A stretch of 64,000 bases of DNA from Engelhardtia mirabilis (GTDB lineage Bacteria > Planctomycetota > UBA1135 > GCA-002686595). The translations under genes were made by a program, and so were the position numbers. Location: positions 5,332,001 through 5,396,000 of the forward strand of contig NZ_CP036287.1 of the NCBI RefSeq assembly GCF_007748095.1. Reading direction: 5' to 3'. Position 1 is the stretch's first letter; the number at the start of each line of letters is the position of its first letter. The notes below the pieces were generated by a model, which was given only the letters and a program-made list of their open reading frames with translations, was not told where the DNA came from and did not search any database. This document shows, piece after piece, positions 43,883-52,183 of the stretch.

Positions 43883-44266
43883 TCACCGCAGGCCCGTCCG
43901 ACCGACGAGCATCGGACCGATGCTGCTGTCGACCGCGAAGGGCTCCGACCGGTCGGTCGTGTCCTCGTTGAGGACCGCGATCAGACCGCCGTCCGCGCCG
44001 TCGTGGATCCAGACCTCGCCGTCGATCTGGTCGGGTGCAGCGGTGCAGATACGTCCCATCGCGACCTCGCGAACCCCGTCGCCGTTGACGTCGCCGATGA
44101 AGGCCGCGGAGACGCCGAACTCGATCGGAACGGTGGCCTCCGCGTCGGTCGGGTCGACGAGCTCGAGCCGGGGTCCGCCTCCCCCTCGATCGAAGACGTA
44201 GGCGCCGGGCTGGAAGCTGCTGTCCGCGCCAACCAGCGATCGACCCCCGAGCCCGTCGATCGCCAC
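43883..44266 (-). pseudogene. FG-GAP (integrin alpha-like) repeat fragment
   Basis: A 127-residue frame (possible GTG 44266) holds VSAAFIGDVNGDGVREVAMG, a calcium-binding FG-GAP/VCBS repeat, and GEVWIHDGADGGLIAVL, as in integrin-like extracellular proteins. No signal peptide or second complete repeat is present, and such proteins normally carry several repeats. It lies just downstream of the biotin carrier gene and ends at a TGA. The likeliest reading is a remnant of a larger secreted protein. A real small gene cannot be excluded. Confidence 0.45.
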
Positions 44267-44322
44267 TGCGTCGACCCTCTGCGGAGGCGTGACGGCGCGC
44301 GGGCTTGCGCGCCGTCCGCCGC

Positions 44323-44841
44323 TCACGCCTCTTCGGCCGGCGCCTTGATCGAGACCAGCTTGGCACCACCCTCGACCGCTTGGCCGGCCTCCACGAAGAT
44401 CGCCTCGACCGTGCCCGCGATGGGCGACTTGATCTCGTTCTGCATCTTCATGGCCTCGAGGATCAGCATCGGCTGGTCCTCCTCGACCTCGGCACCGACC
44501 TCGACCAGCAGCGTGACGACCACGCCGGGCATGACCGCCTTGACCACGCCGCCCTTGCCACCGCGGGCGCGGGCGGCGGCGTTGGCGGCGCGTTCGCGCT
44601 CGTCCTCGATCTCGAAGGCGTAGCGCGAGCCGGCGATGCAGACGGCGCCGTCGTGGGTGTCGCCCTCGATCGAGACGCCGTAGGCCCTGCGGTCGACGAC
44701 CACCGCGAACTGACCCAGGCCGTCGACGTCGGCCACGGACAGGTCCATGGACGCGCCGTCGACGGAGATCTCGAGCTGCCCCAGGCGCTCGGTCAGCTCG
44801 ACCTCGTGGTCCTTGCCGTTGACGGTGACGAAGTACTTCAC
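44323..44841 (-). CDS. Biotin carboxyl carrier subunit of acyl-CoA carboxylase
   Basis: 172 residues. The C-terminal 70 form a biotinyl domain with the EAMKM motif (129-133, biotinylated Lys132), preceded by VMPGVVVTLLVEVGAEVEE. The first 90 residues are a beta-rich domain similar to the BT/linker region of propionyl-CoA carboxylase alpha chains, so a part usually fused to the biotin carboxylase is separate here. The ATG overlaps the carboxylase stop by 4 bp. With the carboxyltransferase and the epimerase it forms the propionyl-CoA to (R)-methylmalonyl-CoA route. Confidence 0.88.
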   Translation of the reverse strand: MKYFVTVNGKDHEVELTERLGQLEISVDGASMDLSVADVDGLGQFAVVVDRRAYGVSIEGDTHDGAVCIAGSRYAFEIEDERERAANAAARARGGKGGVVKAVMPGVVVTLLVEVGAEVEEDQPMLILEAMKMQNEIKSPIAGTVEAIFVEAGQAVEGGAKLVSIKAPAEEA

Positions 44842-46367
44842 TGGTTGCCTCCGGGCTCAGCGCCGGGCGAGGAGCTGGGCAGCGGGTAGCGGGTGTGTTG
44901 GATGCGGGCGCGGTTGGTCCAGGCCTCGCGGCGGCCGGCGGTCGGGGCCAGGGCGCTGCGGCGGGCGAGCTGCCAGCGATGCACCGTGGCCACCGCGGCG
45001 GCCACACCCGACAGGCCCAGCACGTCCTCCGACATGTCCAGGCTCTCCAGGAAGTGGGTGTCGTAGTCGCCGCTGCGGAACTTGGCCTCGCTCAAGACCC
45101 GCAGCGCGGCGGGCGCGCCGGTGGAGACGCCGCCGACGTTGAGCTCCTGCAGGGCGCGGGTCATGCGCGCGATCGCGGAGGCCCGGTCGGGACCCCAGAC
45201 GATCAGCTTGGCCAGCATCGGGTCGTAGTTCAGACCGACCTCCATGCCCCGGTACAGGGCCGAGTCGATCCGCACCCACGGCCCGCCGGGCAGGCGCAGG
45301 TTGGAGATCGTGCCCGTCGACGGCAGGAAGCCGGCGACCGGGTCCTCGGCGTTGATCCGCACCTCGATCGACCAGCCGTGCATCGAGATGGCCGACTGGT
45401 CGTAGCCCAGGGGTTCGCCGCTGGCCACGCGCAGCTGCTCGCGCACCAGGTCCACGCCCGTGACCATCTCGGTCACCGGGTGCTCCACCTGCAGGCGCGT
45501 GTTCATCTCGAGGAAGAAGAACTCGCCCTTCGAATAGAGGAACTCGACCGTGCCGGCGCCCTGGTAGCCCACCGCGCGGCCGGCCTGGAGCGCGGCCTCG
45601 CCCATCTGCTCGCGCAGCTCGGGCGTGATCACCGGCGAGGGGCACTCCTCCACCAGCTTCTGGTGGCGGCGCTGGATCGAGCACTCGCGCTCGCCGAAGT
45701 GCACGCCGTTGCCGTGGGCGTCGAACATGACCTGGATCTCCACGTGGCGCGGGTTGTCCAGGTAGCGCTCGGGGTACATGCGACCGTCGCCGAAGGCCGC
45801 CTGGGCCTCGGCGGAGGCCTGGGTGAAGGCCGAGGCCATCTCCGACTCCTCGCGCACGATGCGGATGCCCTTGCCCCCGCCGCCGGCGGAGGCCTTGAGG
45901 CAGATCGGGTAACCGATGTCCTTGGCGGCCTCGACCGCCGCGTTGGCGTCGGCCACCGGCTCGGCCAGGCCGGGCACGATCGGCACCCCGGCGGCGCGCA
46001 TCAGTTGGCGGCTGCCGATTTTGTCGCCCATGCCGCGGATCGCGTCCGGCGGCGGACCGACCCAGGTCAGACCGGCCGCGATCACGCGCTCGGCGAAGCC
46101 CGCGTTCTCGGCCAGGAAGCCGTAGCCCGGGTGCACCGCATCGGCGCCGGTGGCCTCCGCGGCCGCCAGGACCTTATCCACGTCGAGGTAGGACTGGGCC
46201 GGGGTCGAGCCACCCAGGGGATAGGCCAGCTCGGCGAAGCGCGTGTGCAGGGCGCTGCGGTCGGGATCGGAGTAGATCGCGACCGACTCGATGCCCATCT
46301 CGCGCGCGGTGCGAATGACGCGCAGCGCGATCTCGCCGCGGTTGGCGATCAGGAGTCGTTTGATCAT
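44838..46367 (-). CDS. Biotin carboxylase subunit of propionyl-CoA (acyl-CoA) carboxylase
   Basis: A 509-residue ATP-grasp enzyme that carboxylates biotin with bicarbonate. It starts MIKRLLIANRGEIALRVIRTA and has HPGYGFLAENAGFA, the ATP-binding KASAGGGGKGIRIV loop, ECSIQRRHQKLVEECPS, and EMNTRLQVEHPVTE with catalytic Glu and Arg. The C-terminal extension of about 55 residues past the biotin carboxylase core matches alpha chains from which the carrier is split off. It lies 13 bp after the carboxyltransferase gene, in the order mce > carboxyltransferase > carboxylase > carrier. Acetyl-CoA as substrate is possible, but the epimerase suggests propionyl-CoA. Confidence 0.93.
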   Translation of the reverse strand: MIKRLLIANRGEIALRVIRTAREMGIESVAIYSDPDRSALHTRFAELAYPLGGSTPAQSYLDVDKVLAAAEATGADAVHPGYGFLAENAGFAERVIAAGLTWVGPPPDAIRGMGDKIGSRQLMRAAGVPIVPGLAEPVADANAAVEAAKDIGYPICLKASAGGGGKGIRIVREESEMASAFTQASAEAQAAFGDGRMYPERYLDNPRHVEIQVMFDAHGNGVHFGERECSIQRRHQKLVEECPSPVITPELREQMGEAALQAGRAVGYQGAGTVEFLYSKGEFFFLEMNTRLQVEHPVTEMVTGVDLVREQLRVASGEPLGYDQSAISMHGWSIEVRINAEDPVAGFLPSTGTISNLRLPGGPWVRIDSALYRGMEVGLNYDPMLAKLIVWGPDRASAIARMTRALQELNVGGVSTGAPAALRVLSEAKFRSGDYDTHFLESLDMSEDVLGLSGVAAAVATVHRWQLARRSALAPTAGRREAWTNRARIQHTRYPLPSSSPGAEPGGNQ

Positions 46368-46380
46368 CGTGCTCTCCGGA

Positions 46381-47931
46381 TCACAAGGGGATATTGCCGT
46401 GCTTGCGCGTGGGGCGATGCTCGTGCTTCGAGCGCAACAGCTCCAACGAACGGATCAGCATCGGCCGCGTGCGGTGGGCCTCGATCACGTCGTCCACGAA
46501 GCCCCGCGCGGCAGCCTTGTAGGGGTTGTTGAAGGTCTCCTCGTACTCGGCGGCCTTCTTCTTCTCCATCGCCACCGGGTCGTCGGCGGCCAGGATCTCG
46601 CGGCGGTGGATGATCTTCGCGGCGCCGGCGGCGCCCATCACGGCGATCATCGAGCCGGGCCAGGCCAGGTTGATGTCGGCGCGGATGTGCTTGCTGGCCA
46701 TCACGTCGTAGGCGCCGCCGTAGGCCTTGCGGGTGATCACGGTCAGCTTGGGCACGGTCGCCTCACAGTAGGCGTAGAGCAGCTTGGCCCCGTGCAGGAT
46801 GATCCCGTCGTGCTCCTGGGCGGTGCCGGGCAGGAACCCGGGCACGTCCTCGAAGGTCACCACGGGGATGTTGAACGAGTCGCAGAAGCGGATGAAGCGC
46901 GCGCCCTTGATCGAGGCGTGGATGTCGAGACACCCCGCCAGCACCGCCGGCTGGTTGGCGACGACGCCGACCACGTGTCCGCCCAGGCGCGCGAAGCCGG
47001 TCAGGATGTTGCGCGCGTAGCCGTCGAGCACCGGGAACCACGTCTCGCGGTCGACGATCAGCTCGATCACGCGGTTCATGTCGTAGGGCTTGGTGTCGTC
47101 GCGCGGCACCAGCTCGTCCAGGGCGTGCTCCTCGCGGTCGGCCGGGTCGTCGGTCGGCACGAAGGGCGGGCCCTCGGCGTTGTTGAGCGGCAGGTACGAC
47201 AACAGGCGCCGCACGAGCTGCATGCAGCTCTTGTCGTCGGAGCTGGTGAAGTGCGCCACGCCGCTCTTGGTGTGGTGCACCTCGGCGCCGCCGAGCTCCT
47301 CGCTGGTGACCTCCTCGTGGGTCACCGTCTTCACGACGTCGGGCCCGGTGATATGCATGAACGAGGTGTTCTCGACCATGCAGATGAAGTCGGTGATCGC
47401 CGGGCTGTAGACCGCGCCGCCCGCGCAGGGGCCCAGGATGGCCGAGATCTGCGGCACGACCCCGGAGGCCTGGGTGTTGCGCCAGAAGATCTCCGCGTAG
47501 CCGCCGAGGCTGCTGACGCCCTCCTGGATGCGCGCGCCGCCCGAATCGTTCAGGCCGATCACGGGCACGCCCACCTTCAGGGCCATGTCCATGATCTTGC
47601 AGATCTTCTCGGCGTGGGTCTCCGAGAGGGAGCCGCCGAAGACCGTGAAGTCCTGGCTGTAGAGGTAGACCGGGCGGCCGTCGATCAGCGCGTGGCCGGT
47701 GACCACGCCGTCGCCGAGGACCTGCTGCTCCTGCATGCCGAAGTTGGAGCAGCGGTGGGTCACGAAGCGATCGATCTCGACGAAGGAGCCCTCGTCGACC
47801 AGGAAGTCGATGCGCTCGCGCGCCGTCAACTTGCCCTTCTTGTGTTGGGCTTCGATGCGCTGCTCGCCGCCGCCGACGAGGGTCGACTCGCGCATACGGC
47901 GCAGTCGGTCCAGGGGGGTCTCAGGACTCAA
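46381..47931 (-). CDS. pccB: Propionyl-CoA carboxylase carboxyltransferase (PccB type)
   Basis: 516 residues from TTG 47931, chosen because TTGA overlaps the epimerase stop by 4 bp; ATG 47895 is the alternative. The open frame runs far upstream to 51102 but that part is antisense to another gene. Motifs are RERIDFLVDEGSF, the oxyanion segment NDSGGARIQEGVSSLGGYAE, MHITGPDVVKTVTHEE and the second crotonase half FCDSFNIPVVTFEDVPGFLPG. It ends with RPTRKHGNIPL, the typical PccB/MmdA terminus. It transfers CO2 from biotin to propionyl-CoA, with the biotin carboxylase and carrier encoded next. Confidence 0.93.
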   Translation of the reverse strand: MSPETPLDRLRRMRESTLVGGGEQRIEAQHKKGKLTARERIDFLVDEGSFVEIDRFVTHRCSNFGMQEQQVLGDGVVTGHALIDGRPVYLYSQDFTVFGGSLSETHAEKICKIMDMALKVGVPVIGLNDSGGARIQEGVSSLGGYAEIFWRNTQASGVVPQISAILGPCAGGAVYSPAITDFICMVENTSFMHITGPDVVKTVTHEEVTSEELGGAEVHHTKSGVAHFTSSDDKSCMQLVRRLLSYLPLNNAEGPPFVPTDDPADREEHALDELVPRDDTKPYDMNRVIELIVDRETWFPVLDGYARNILTGFARLGGHVVGVVANQPAVLAGCLDIHASIKGARFIRFCDSFNIPVVTFEDVPGFLPGTAQEHDGIILHGAKLLYAYCEATVPKLTVITRKAYGGAYDVMASKHIRADINLAWPGSMIAVMGAAGAAKIIHRREILAADDPVAMEKKKAAEYEETFNNPYKAAARGFVDDVIEAHRTRPMLIRSLELLRSKHEHRPTRKHGNIPL

Positions 47932-48446
47932 TGGGACTCTCCTTGGGGGAGCTGGCCTTGGGGGAGCTGGCCTTGGGGAAGCTGGCCTTGGGGAAGCTGG
48001 ACGAGCTCGGTCAGCACGCCGCCGGTGCTCTTGGGGTGGATGAAGGCGATGGTCGTGTGGTGGGCGCCGGGGCGCGGCTCGCGGTCGATCATCCGCAGGC
48101 CCGCCGCCTCCAGGGACGCGATCGCGGCCGCCACGTCGTCGACGCGGTAGGCCACGTGGTGCAGCCCGCCCCCGCGCTTGGCCAGGAAGCCGGTCACGGG
48201 CGAGTCGTCGCTGGCCGGCTCGACCAGCTCGATGCGCTGGCCCCCGGCGTGGAGCACGAGCACGTTGACCTTCTGGTCGGCGACGAACTCGGGCTCGCCG
48301 GCGTCCAGGCCCAGGGCGGTCTCGTAGACCTTCCGGGCTTCCGCGATGCTCTCGACGACGATGGCGATGTGATGGAGATCGCGGACGACCCCGGCCGGCA
48401 GGTGGCCAGGGGACGCCGCGTCGCTGGGACGGGTCGGGGGGGACAT
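47928..48446 (-). CDS. mce: Methylmalonyl-CoA epimerase with repetitive C-terminal tail
   Basis: 172 residues. A VOC-fold epimerase: LHHIAIVVESIAEARKVYE with metal-binding His, IELVEPASDDSPVTGFLAKRGGGLHHVAYRV with further ligands, and a final FIHPKSTGGVLTELVQ. It interconverts (R)- and (S)-methylmalonyl-CoA for the mutase, which is not in this window. The last 23 residues are QLPQG four times plus ESH, beyond the family's normal end, encoded by a 15 bp tandem repeat. ATG 48446 has TAGAAT 9 nt upstream. It is the first gene of the propionyl-CoA carboxylase operon. Confidence 0.92.
   Translation of the reverse strand: MSPPTRPSDAASPGHLPAGVVRDLHHIAIVVESIAEARKVYETALGLDAGEPEFVADQKVNVLVLHAGGQRIELVEPASDDSPVTGFLAKRGGGLHHVAYRVDDVAAAIASLEAAGLRMIDREPRPGAHHTTIAFIHPKSTGGVLTELVQLPQGQLPQGQLPQGQLPQGESH
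47941..48000. repeat. 15 bp tandem repeat (four copies) in the mce 3' end
   Basis: CCTTGGGGGAGCTGG is present twice and CCTTGGGGAAGCTGG twice, without gaps. On the minus strand the array encodes QLPQG repeats that extend the epimerase, leaving reading frame and stop codon intact. Confidence 0.95.
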
Positions 48447-48455
48447 GGGCTGCGG

Positions 48456-48461
48456 ATTCTA
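48456..48461 (-). promoter_or_regulatory. Possible -10 box (TAGAAT) of the mce/pcc operon
   Basis: GTTAGAATCC ends 9 nt before ATG 48446, close to the -10 consensus and consistent with a leaderless or very short leader. Confidence 0.45.
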
Positions 48462-48530
48462 ACGGGCCGAGGGCCGCGGCTCCCGACTCGACATGGGTAC
48501 CGGAGGGCGAATAGAGCTCGGGTGGCGTCG

Positions 48531-48536
48531 TATCCT
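48531..48536 (+). promoter_or_regulatory. Possible -10 box (TATCCT) of the surface protein gene
   Basis: GTCGTATCCTGCCC lies 49 nt before ATG 48586, the third identical TATCCT in the window. It overlaps the divergent mce upstream region. Confidence 0.45.
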
Positions 48537-48585
48537 GCCCGGCGTCGATCCCGGCGCCTCTCCGTCGCCGAGCCCCTGGCACCCC

Positions 48586-51500
48586 ATGAAGAATCTCGGC
48601 CTGATCCTCGCCGCGCTCGCGCTCCTCGCAGGGGGCCTCGTCGCATACCTGCTGGTCGGCCGCACGGCTCCGGAAGAGGACGCGGGGATCGGCGGCGCCG
48701 CGACTGCGATGGATCGGCCTGTCGACGCGACACCGACCGCTCCGGCGAGCGTCCCCCTCGCGTCGAGCGGTGGTCGATCGAGTGGCCGCGAGGAGCTGGC
48801 CGCGGACCCCGCCGCGCCTGCGGGTTCCATCGCGGCCGCGCAGCGCGCCCCCGAGTCCGCCGGCGGCTCCGTCCGCGGGCGCGTGGTGGACCCTGTCGGC
48901 GCCGGGTTGGCGGGCATGCTCGTGGCCGCCTACGCCCCCGATCTCGAGGCTCGCGTCGTCCTCGGCTCGATCGTCGCCCACGTGGATGCAGCGCGTAGCG
49001 GTCTGGACACCGACGAAGAGAAGCTGCCCCTCGCCGCCGTGATGGCGGCGGACGACGGCAGCTTCGAGCTGACGCTCCCCAGGGGTCGCCGGGCGGTGCA
49101 GCTCGCGGCGGTCGGACCGCGGCACTTCACGGCGCTCCCGCTGGAGGCCCTGGCCGACGACAGTCCGATCGAGCTGCGCTGCAAGCTCGGCGCGCGCGTC
49201 GTGGGCACGATCATCCCGCCCGATGGCCACGAGCTTGCGAACCTGGCCGGGATCGCGATCTCCATGGACCAGTCCCTGGCGGACGGCCTCGAGTTCACGC
49301 AGGGAGCCTCCCCGAGCCGCAAGACGGTCACGGACGTGCGCGGCGAGTTCTCCTTCCCCGCGGTTGGGCCCGACACCAGTCGACGGGTCCTGGCCCTGCC
49401 CGATTCCCTCGCGAGTGCCTCCGCCCAAGTGTCCGACATCGAAGCCGGCGAGGTCCGTCAGGTGTTCCTGGAGCTGAGTCTCGGCGCGACCCTGCGGGGC
49501 CGGGTGGTCGACGAGTTGGGCCAGGGCATCGGCGGCGCGCAGGTGACCGCGGCGGGAGACACGGGCCTCGGAGTCCAAGGCAAGGCGCTGCGCGAGGCCG
49601 AGTCCGCCGCCGACGGCCAGTTCGTGCTGGAGCACGTCGCGCCGGTCAAGCTGCGCGTGCGCGCGGAGGCCGAGGGCTTCCTGCCGAGAAGCATCGACCC
49701 TGGGCAGCTCCAGAACGGCGACACCGTCGGCGGCCTGACCCTGAGCCTGGCTGCCGGCCAGCGCATTCGAGGCGTCGTGCTGCTCCCGGACGGTTCTCCG
49801 GCCCCAGGCGCAGAGCTCGTCGCACTCATCGACGTCGCCGCGGCCCAGGGCTCCAACCAGATGGACCTGTGGGGCTCGCGCGGATCGGAGACCGAGTCCG
49901 ATGAGGACGGCACGTTCAGCCTGGAGGGCCTCAAGGGTCGGGCCTTCGTGATCGACGCGCGCGTCGAGCTCGATGCGGACGACGCGCGCGTCGCCAAGCT
50001 CGGCGGGCGGCACTTCTGGGCCCACATCGAGGGCTGCAGGCCGTCGGACGACATGGAGCTGCGTCTGCAGGTCGCGTCTGTGCTGTCGGGTCGCGTGGTC
50101 GATGCGGCCGCCCGACCGGTGACCGAGTTCTCGATCGTCGCCGAGCAGCCCAGCTCGTCGCCCCTGGTTCGCAACGGTCCGCCCCAGCGCTTCTGGTTCG
50201 AACACGACGACGGCCGCTTCGAGATCGCCGAGCTCAGCGACGGACTGTGGTCCCTGCGGGCCTCGGCGCCCGGCTTCGCCATCTCGGAGGCCGTCGAGGT
50301 CACGCTGCCTGACTCCGCGGGGGTGCAGATCAGCCTGGTGGACGGGGTGATCGTGTCCGGCCGGGTGGCGACCCCGCGCGGCGACGGTGTCGGCGGAGCG
50401 GTGGTGACCCTCGACCGCAACTGGATCGACGCGATCGTTCAGCTCGACTCGCGCCAGGCGACGAGCCTCGAGGACGGCAGTTTCGAGCTGCGCGATCAAG
50501 CCCCCGGCGAGCTGGCCCTGGTAGCCAAGCACCCCGACTGGGCCGACAGCGAGACGATCACCGTCGGGCTGCCGCAGTCCGGACGGCTGGACGGCGTCGA
50601 ACTGGTCCTGCGCCAGGGCGGACGGATCACGGGCGTGGTCTACGACGAGGACGGACAGCCCGCCCCCGGGGCCCAGGTCATCTGCCAGAACCCGCAGACC
50701 TTCGAACCGATGTTGGCCCCCGCGGACGACAACGGTCGATTCGGCTTCGGGCCCCTGAAGCCGGGCACCTACCAGGTCGTCAGCATGGGCAACTTGACCG
50801 AACTGGCCGAGGGTGGTGGCGATTCCTCGCCCCTGTCGCTGTTGTCCGACATGAAGGTCGCCATGGTCGACGTCGTCGACGGCGAGACGGTCGAAGTCGA
50901 GCTCGGCGTGCCCCCGTCCAACCCCGTGGAAGTCAGCGGCCGGGTTACATCGGCGGGCGAACCCGTCACCACCGGCGCGATCCAGTTCATCCAGGAGTCC
51001 AAGGGCATGGACTCGCTCAAGTTCGCCGAGATCGGCGCCGACGGCCGCTACGAAGTGACCCTCAACGAGCCAGGCGACTACCTCGTCACCATCCAGCCCC
51101 ATCGCCAGGGCGGGATGAGTCTGCGTCAGAACAACATCGAGTACAGAAAGCTGGTGCCGGAAGGGCCGGAGTGCCGCATCGACCTGACCCTGCCGGATTC
51201 GTCCATCTCAGGCCGCGTCACCGATCAGGACGGCGAGCCCCTGGACGGGGTGATCGTCAACTCGACCCGGCAGGAGGGCGTGATCTACGGCATGGCCTTC
51301 GGCGGCGGCTTCTCGACGACGACCACCGACGAGGACGGTCGCTACGAGCTGACCCACATGCGCCCCGGCCGCTACCAGGTCACCGCGGGCGGCACCTTCT
51401 TCGGAATGCAGCTCAGCAGCGGCCAGGTGCGCGGTCGGATCAACCGCGCCGACCTGGTGATCGAGGCCGATCAACACCTGGAGGGCATCGACTTCGAGCT

Positions 51501-52053
51501 CGGGCCCCCGATCACCGTTACCGGCACCGTGCGCTCGACCAACGGCGAGCCCGTCGCCGCCGCCACGATCTTCGTGCGCGACGCGGCGGGCAATCCGATC
51601 GAGCGCTTCTCCATGATCCTGACCGACGCCAGCGGGCGCTTCCGCTTCGAGGGCCTGGCACCGGGCGAGTACAGCTTCAGCGCGCGCAACCGCGAGATGG
51701 CGTCGATCGAGACCGACCCGGTCGAGGTCAACGCCGAGAACCCGCCGGTGGTGAACATGGTCGCCGAGGTCGGCACGACCCTGATCGCGCGCATCGAACT
51801 CGACGACGAGCCCTCGATCGACGCCTCGGTACGGGTCTTCGACGAGCGCGAGCACGACGTCTCGGGAATGGTCGGCTACCCCGACCTGATGGCCGCCATC
51901 ACCGCCGGCTTCGAGTCCGGCGAGTTCCGCATCGGCCCCCTGGCCCCCGGCAAGTACCGCGTCGAGGCCACGGCCCCGGACGGGCGTTCGAAGTCGAAGG
52001 TCGTGGTCCTGGGCGGCAGCGACGAGCGGCGGGTGCGGATCCGGATCCACTAG
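48586..52053 (+). CDS. Large membrane-anchored protein with repeated carboxypeptidase-regulatory-like domains
   Basis: 1,155 residues. ATG 48586 is followed by a hydrophobic segment (LGLILAALALLAGGLVAYLLVG) that acts as an uncleaved anchor or signal, then a Pro/Ala/Ser-rich linker. The rest is about ten beta-sandwich modules of the CarboxypepD_reg/Cna_B type. Each has an opening such as GRVVDELGQGIGGAQVTA or GRVTDQDGEPLDGVIVNS and a later DEDGRYELTHMRPGRYQV or DASGRFRFEGLAPGEYSF. The last modules are best conserved. This is the usual architecture of periplasmic or cell-surface adhesin-like proteins. No enzyme domain is visible. It is monocistronic and followed by a palindrome. Confidence 0.82.
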   Translation: MKNLGLILAALALLAGGLVAYLLVGRTAPEEDAGIGGAATAMDRPVDATPTAPASVPLASSGGRSSGREELAADPAAPAGSIAAAQRAPESAGGSVRGRVVDPVGAGLAGMLVAAYAPDLEARVVLGSIVAHVDAARSGLDTDEEKLPLAAVMAADDGSFELTLPRGRRAVQLAAVGPRHFTALPLEALADDSPIELRCKLGARVVGTIIPPDGHELANLAGIAISMDQSLADGLEFTQGASPSRKTVTDVRGEFSFPAVGPDTSRRVLALPDSLASASAQVSDIEAGEVRQVFLELSLGATLRGRVVDELGQGIGGAQVTAAGDTGLGVQGKALREAESAADGQFVLEHVAPVKLRVRAEAEGFLPRSIDPGQLQNGDTVGGLTLSLAAGQRIRGVVLLPDGSPAPGAELVALIDVAAAQGSNQMDLWGSRGSETESDEDGTFSLEGLKGRAFVIDARVELDADDARVAKLGGRHFWAHIEGCRPSDDMELRLQVASVLSGRVVDAAARPVTEFSIVAEQPSSSPLVRNGPPQRFWFEHDDGRFEIAELSDGLWSLRASAPGFAISEAVEVTLPDSAGVQISLVDGVIVSGRVATPRGDGVGGAVVTLDRNWIDAIVQLDSRQATSLEDGSFELRDQAPGELALVAKHPDWADSETITVGLPQSGRLDGVELVLRQGGRITGVVYDEDGQPAPGAQVICQNPQTFEPMLAPADDNGRFGFGPLKPGTYQVVSMGNLTELAEGGGDSSPLSLLSDMKVAMVDVVDGETVEVELGVPPSNPVEVSGRVTSAGEPVTTGAIQFIQESKGMDSLKFAEIGADGRYEVTLNEPGDYLVTIQPHRQGGMSLRQNNIEYRKLVPEGPECRIDLTLPDSSISGRVTDQDGEPLDGVIVNSTRQEGVIYGMAFGGGFSTTTTDEDGRYELTHMRPGRYQVTAGGTFFGMQLSSGQVRGRINRADLVIEADQHLEGIDFELGPPITVTGTVRSTNGEPVAAATIFVRDAAGNPIERFSMILTDASGRFRFEGLAPGEYSFSARNREMASIETDPVEVNAENPPVVNMVAEVGTTLIARIELDDEPSIDASVRVFDEREHDVSGMVGYPDLMAAITAGFESGEFRIGPLAPGKYRVEATAPDGRSKSKVVVLGGSDERRVRIRIH

Positions 52054-52055
52054 TG

Positions 52056-52181
52056 GGACGTGCGGTGGCGGCGGGACGTACGGTGGCGGGATCATTTGTC
52101 CCAACGGCCGCCGTCGGCGCTGCGTTCCGCAGCGCCGACGGCGGCCGTTGGGACAAATGATCCCGCCACCGTACGTCCCGC
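52056..52181. repeat. Perfect 54 bp inverted repeat, family B
   Basis: Arms 52071-52124 and 52128-52181 are perfectly complementary, with a TTC loop. The arm reads GCGGGACGTACGGTGGCGGG then ATCATTTGTCCCAAC. A partial duplicate of the outer end (GGGACGTGCGGTGGCG) precedes it from 52056. It ends 2 bp from the rluD-like stop codon and starts right after the surface protein gene. Confidence 0.95.
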
Positions 52182-52183
52182 GC

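Noticed and set aside
47932..51102. Very long open frame on the minus strand upstream of the carboxyltransferase start
   Set aside because: It is antisense to the clear 1,155-residue gene and shows no domain pattern. It is an effect of high GC and codon bias, not a gene fusion.
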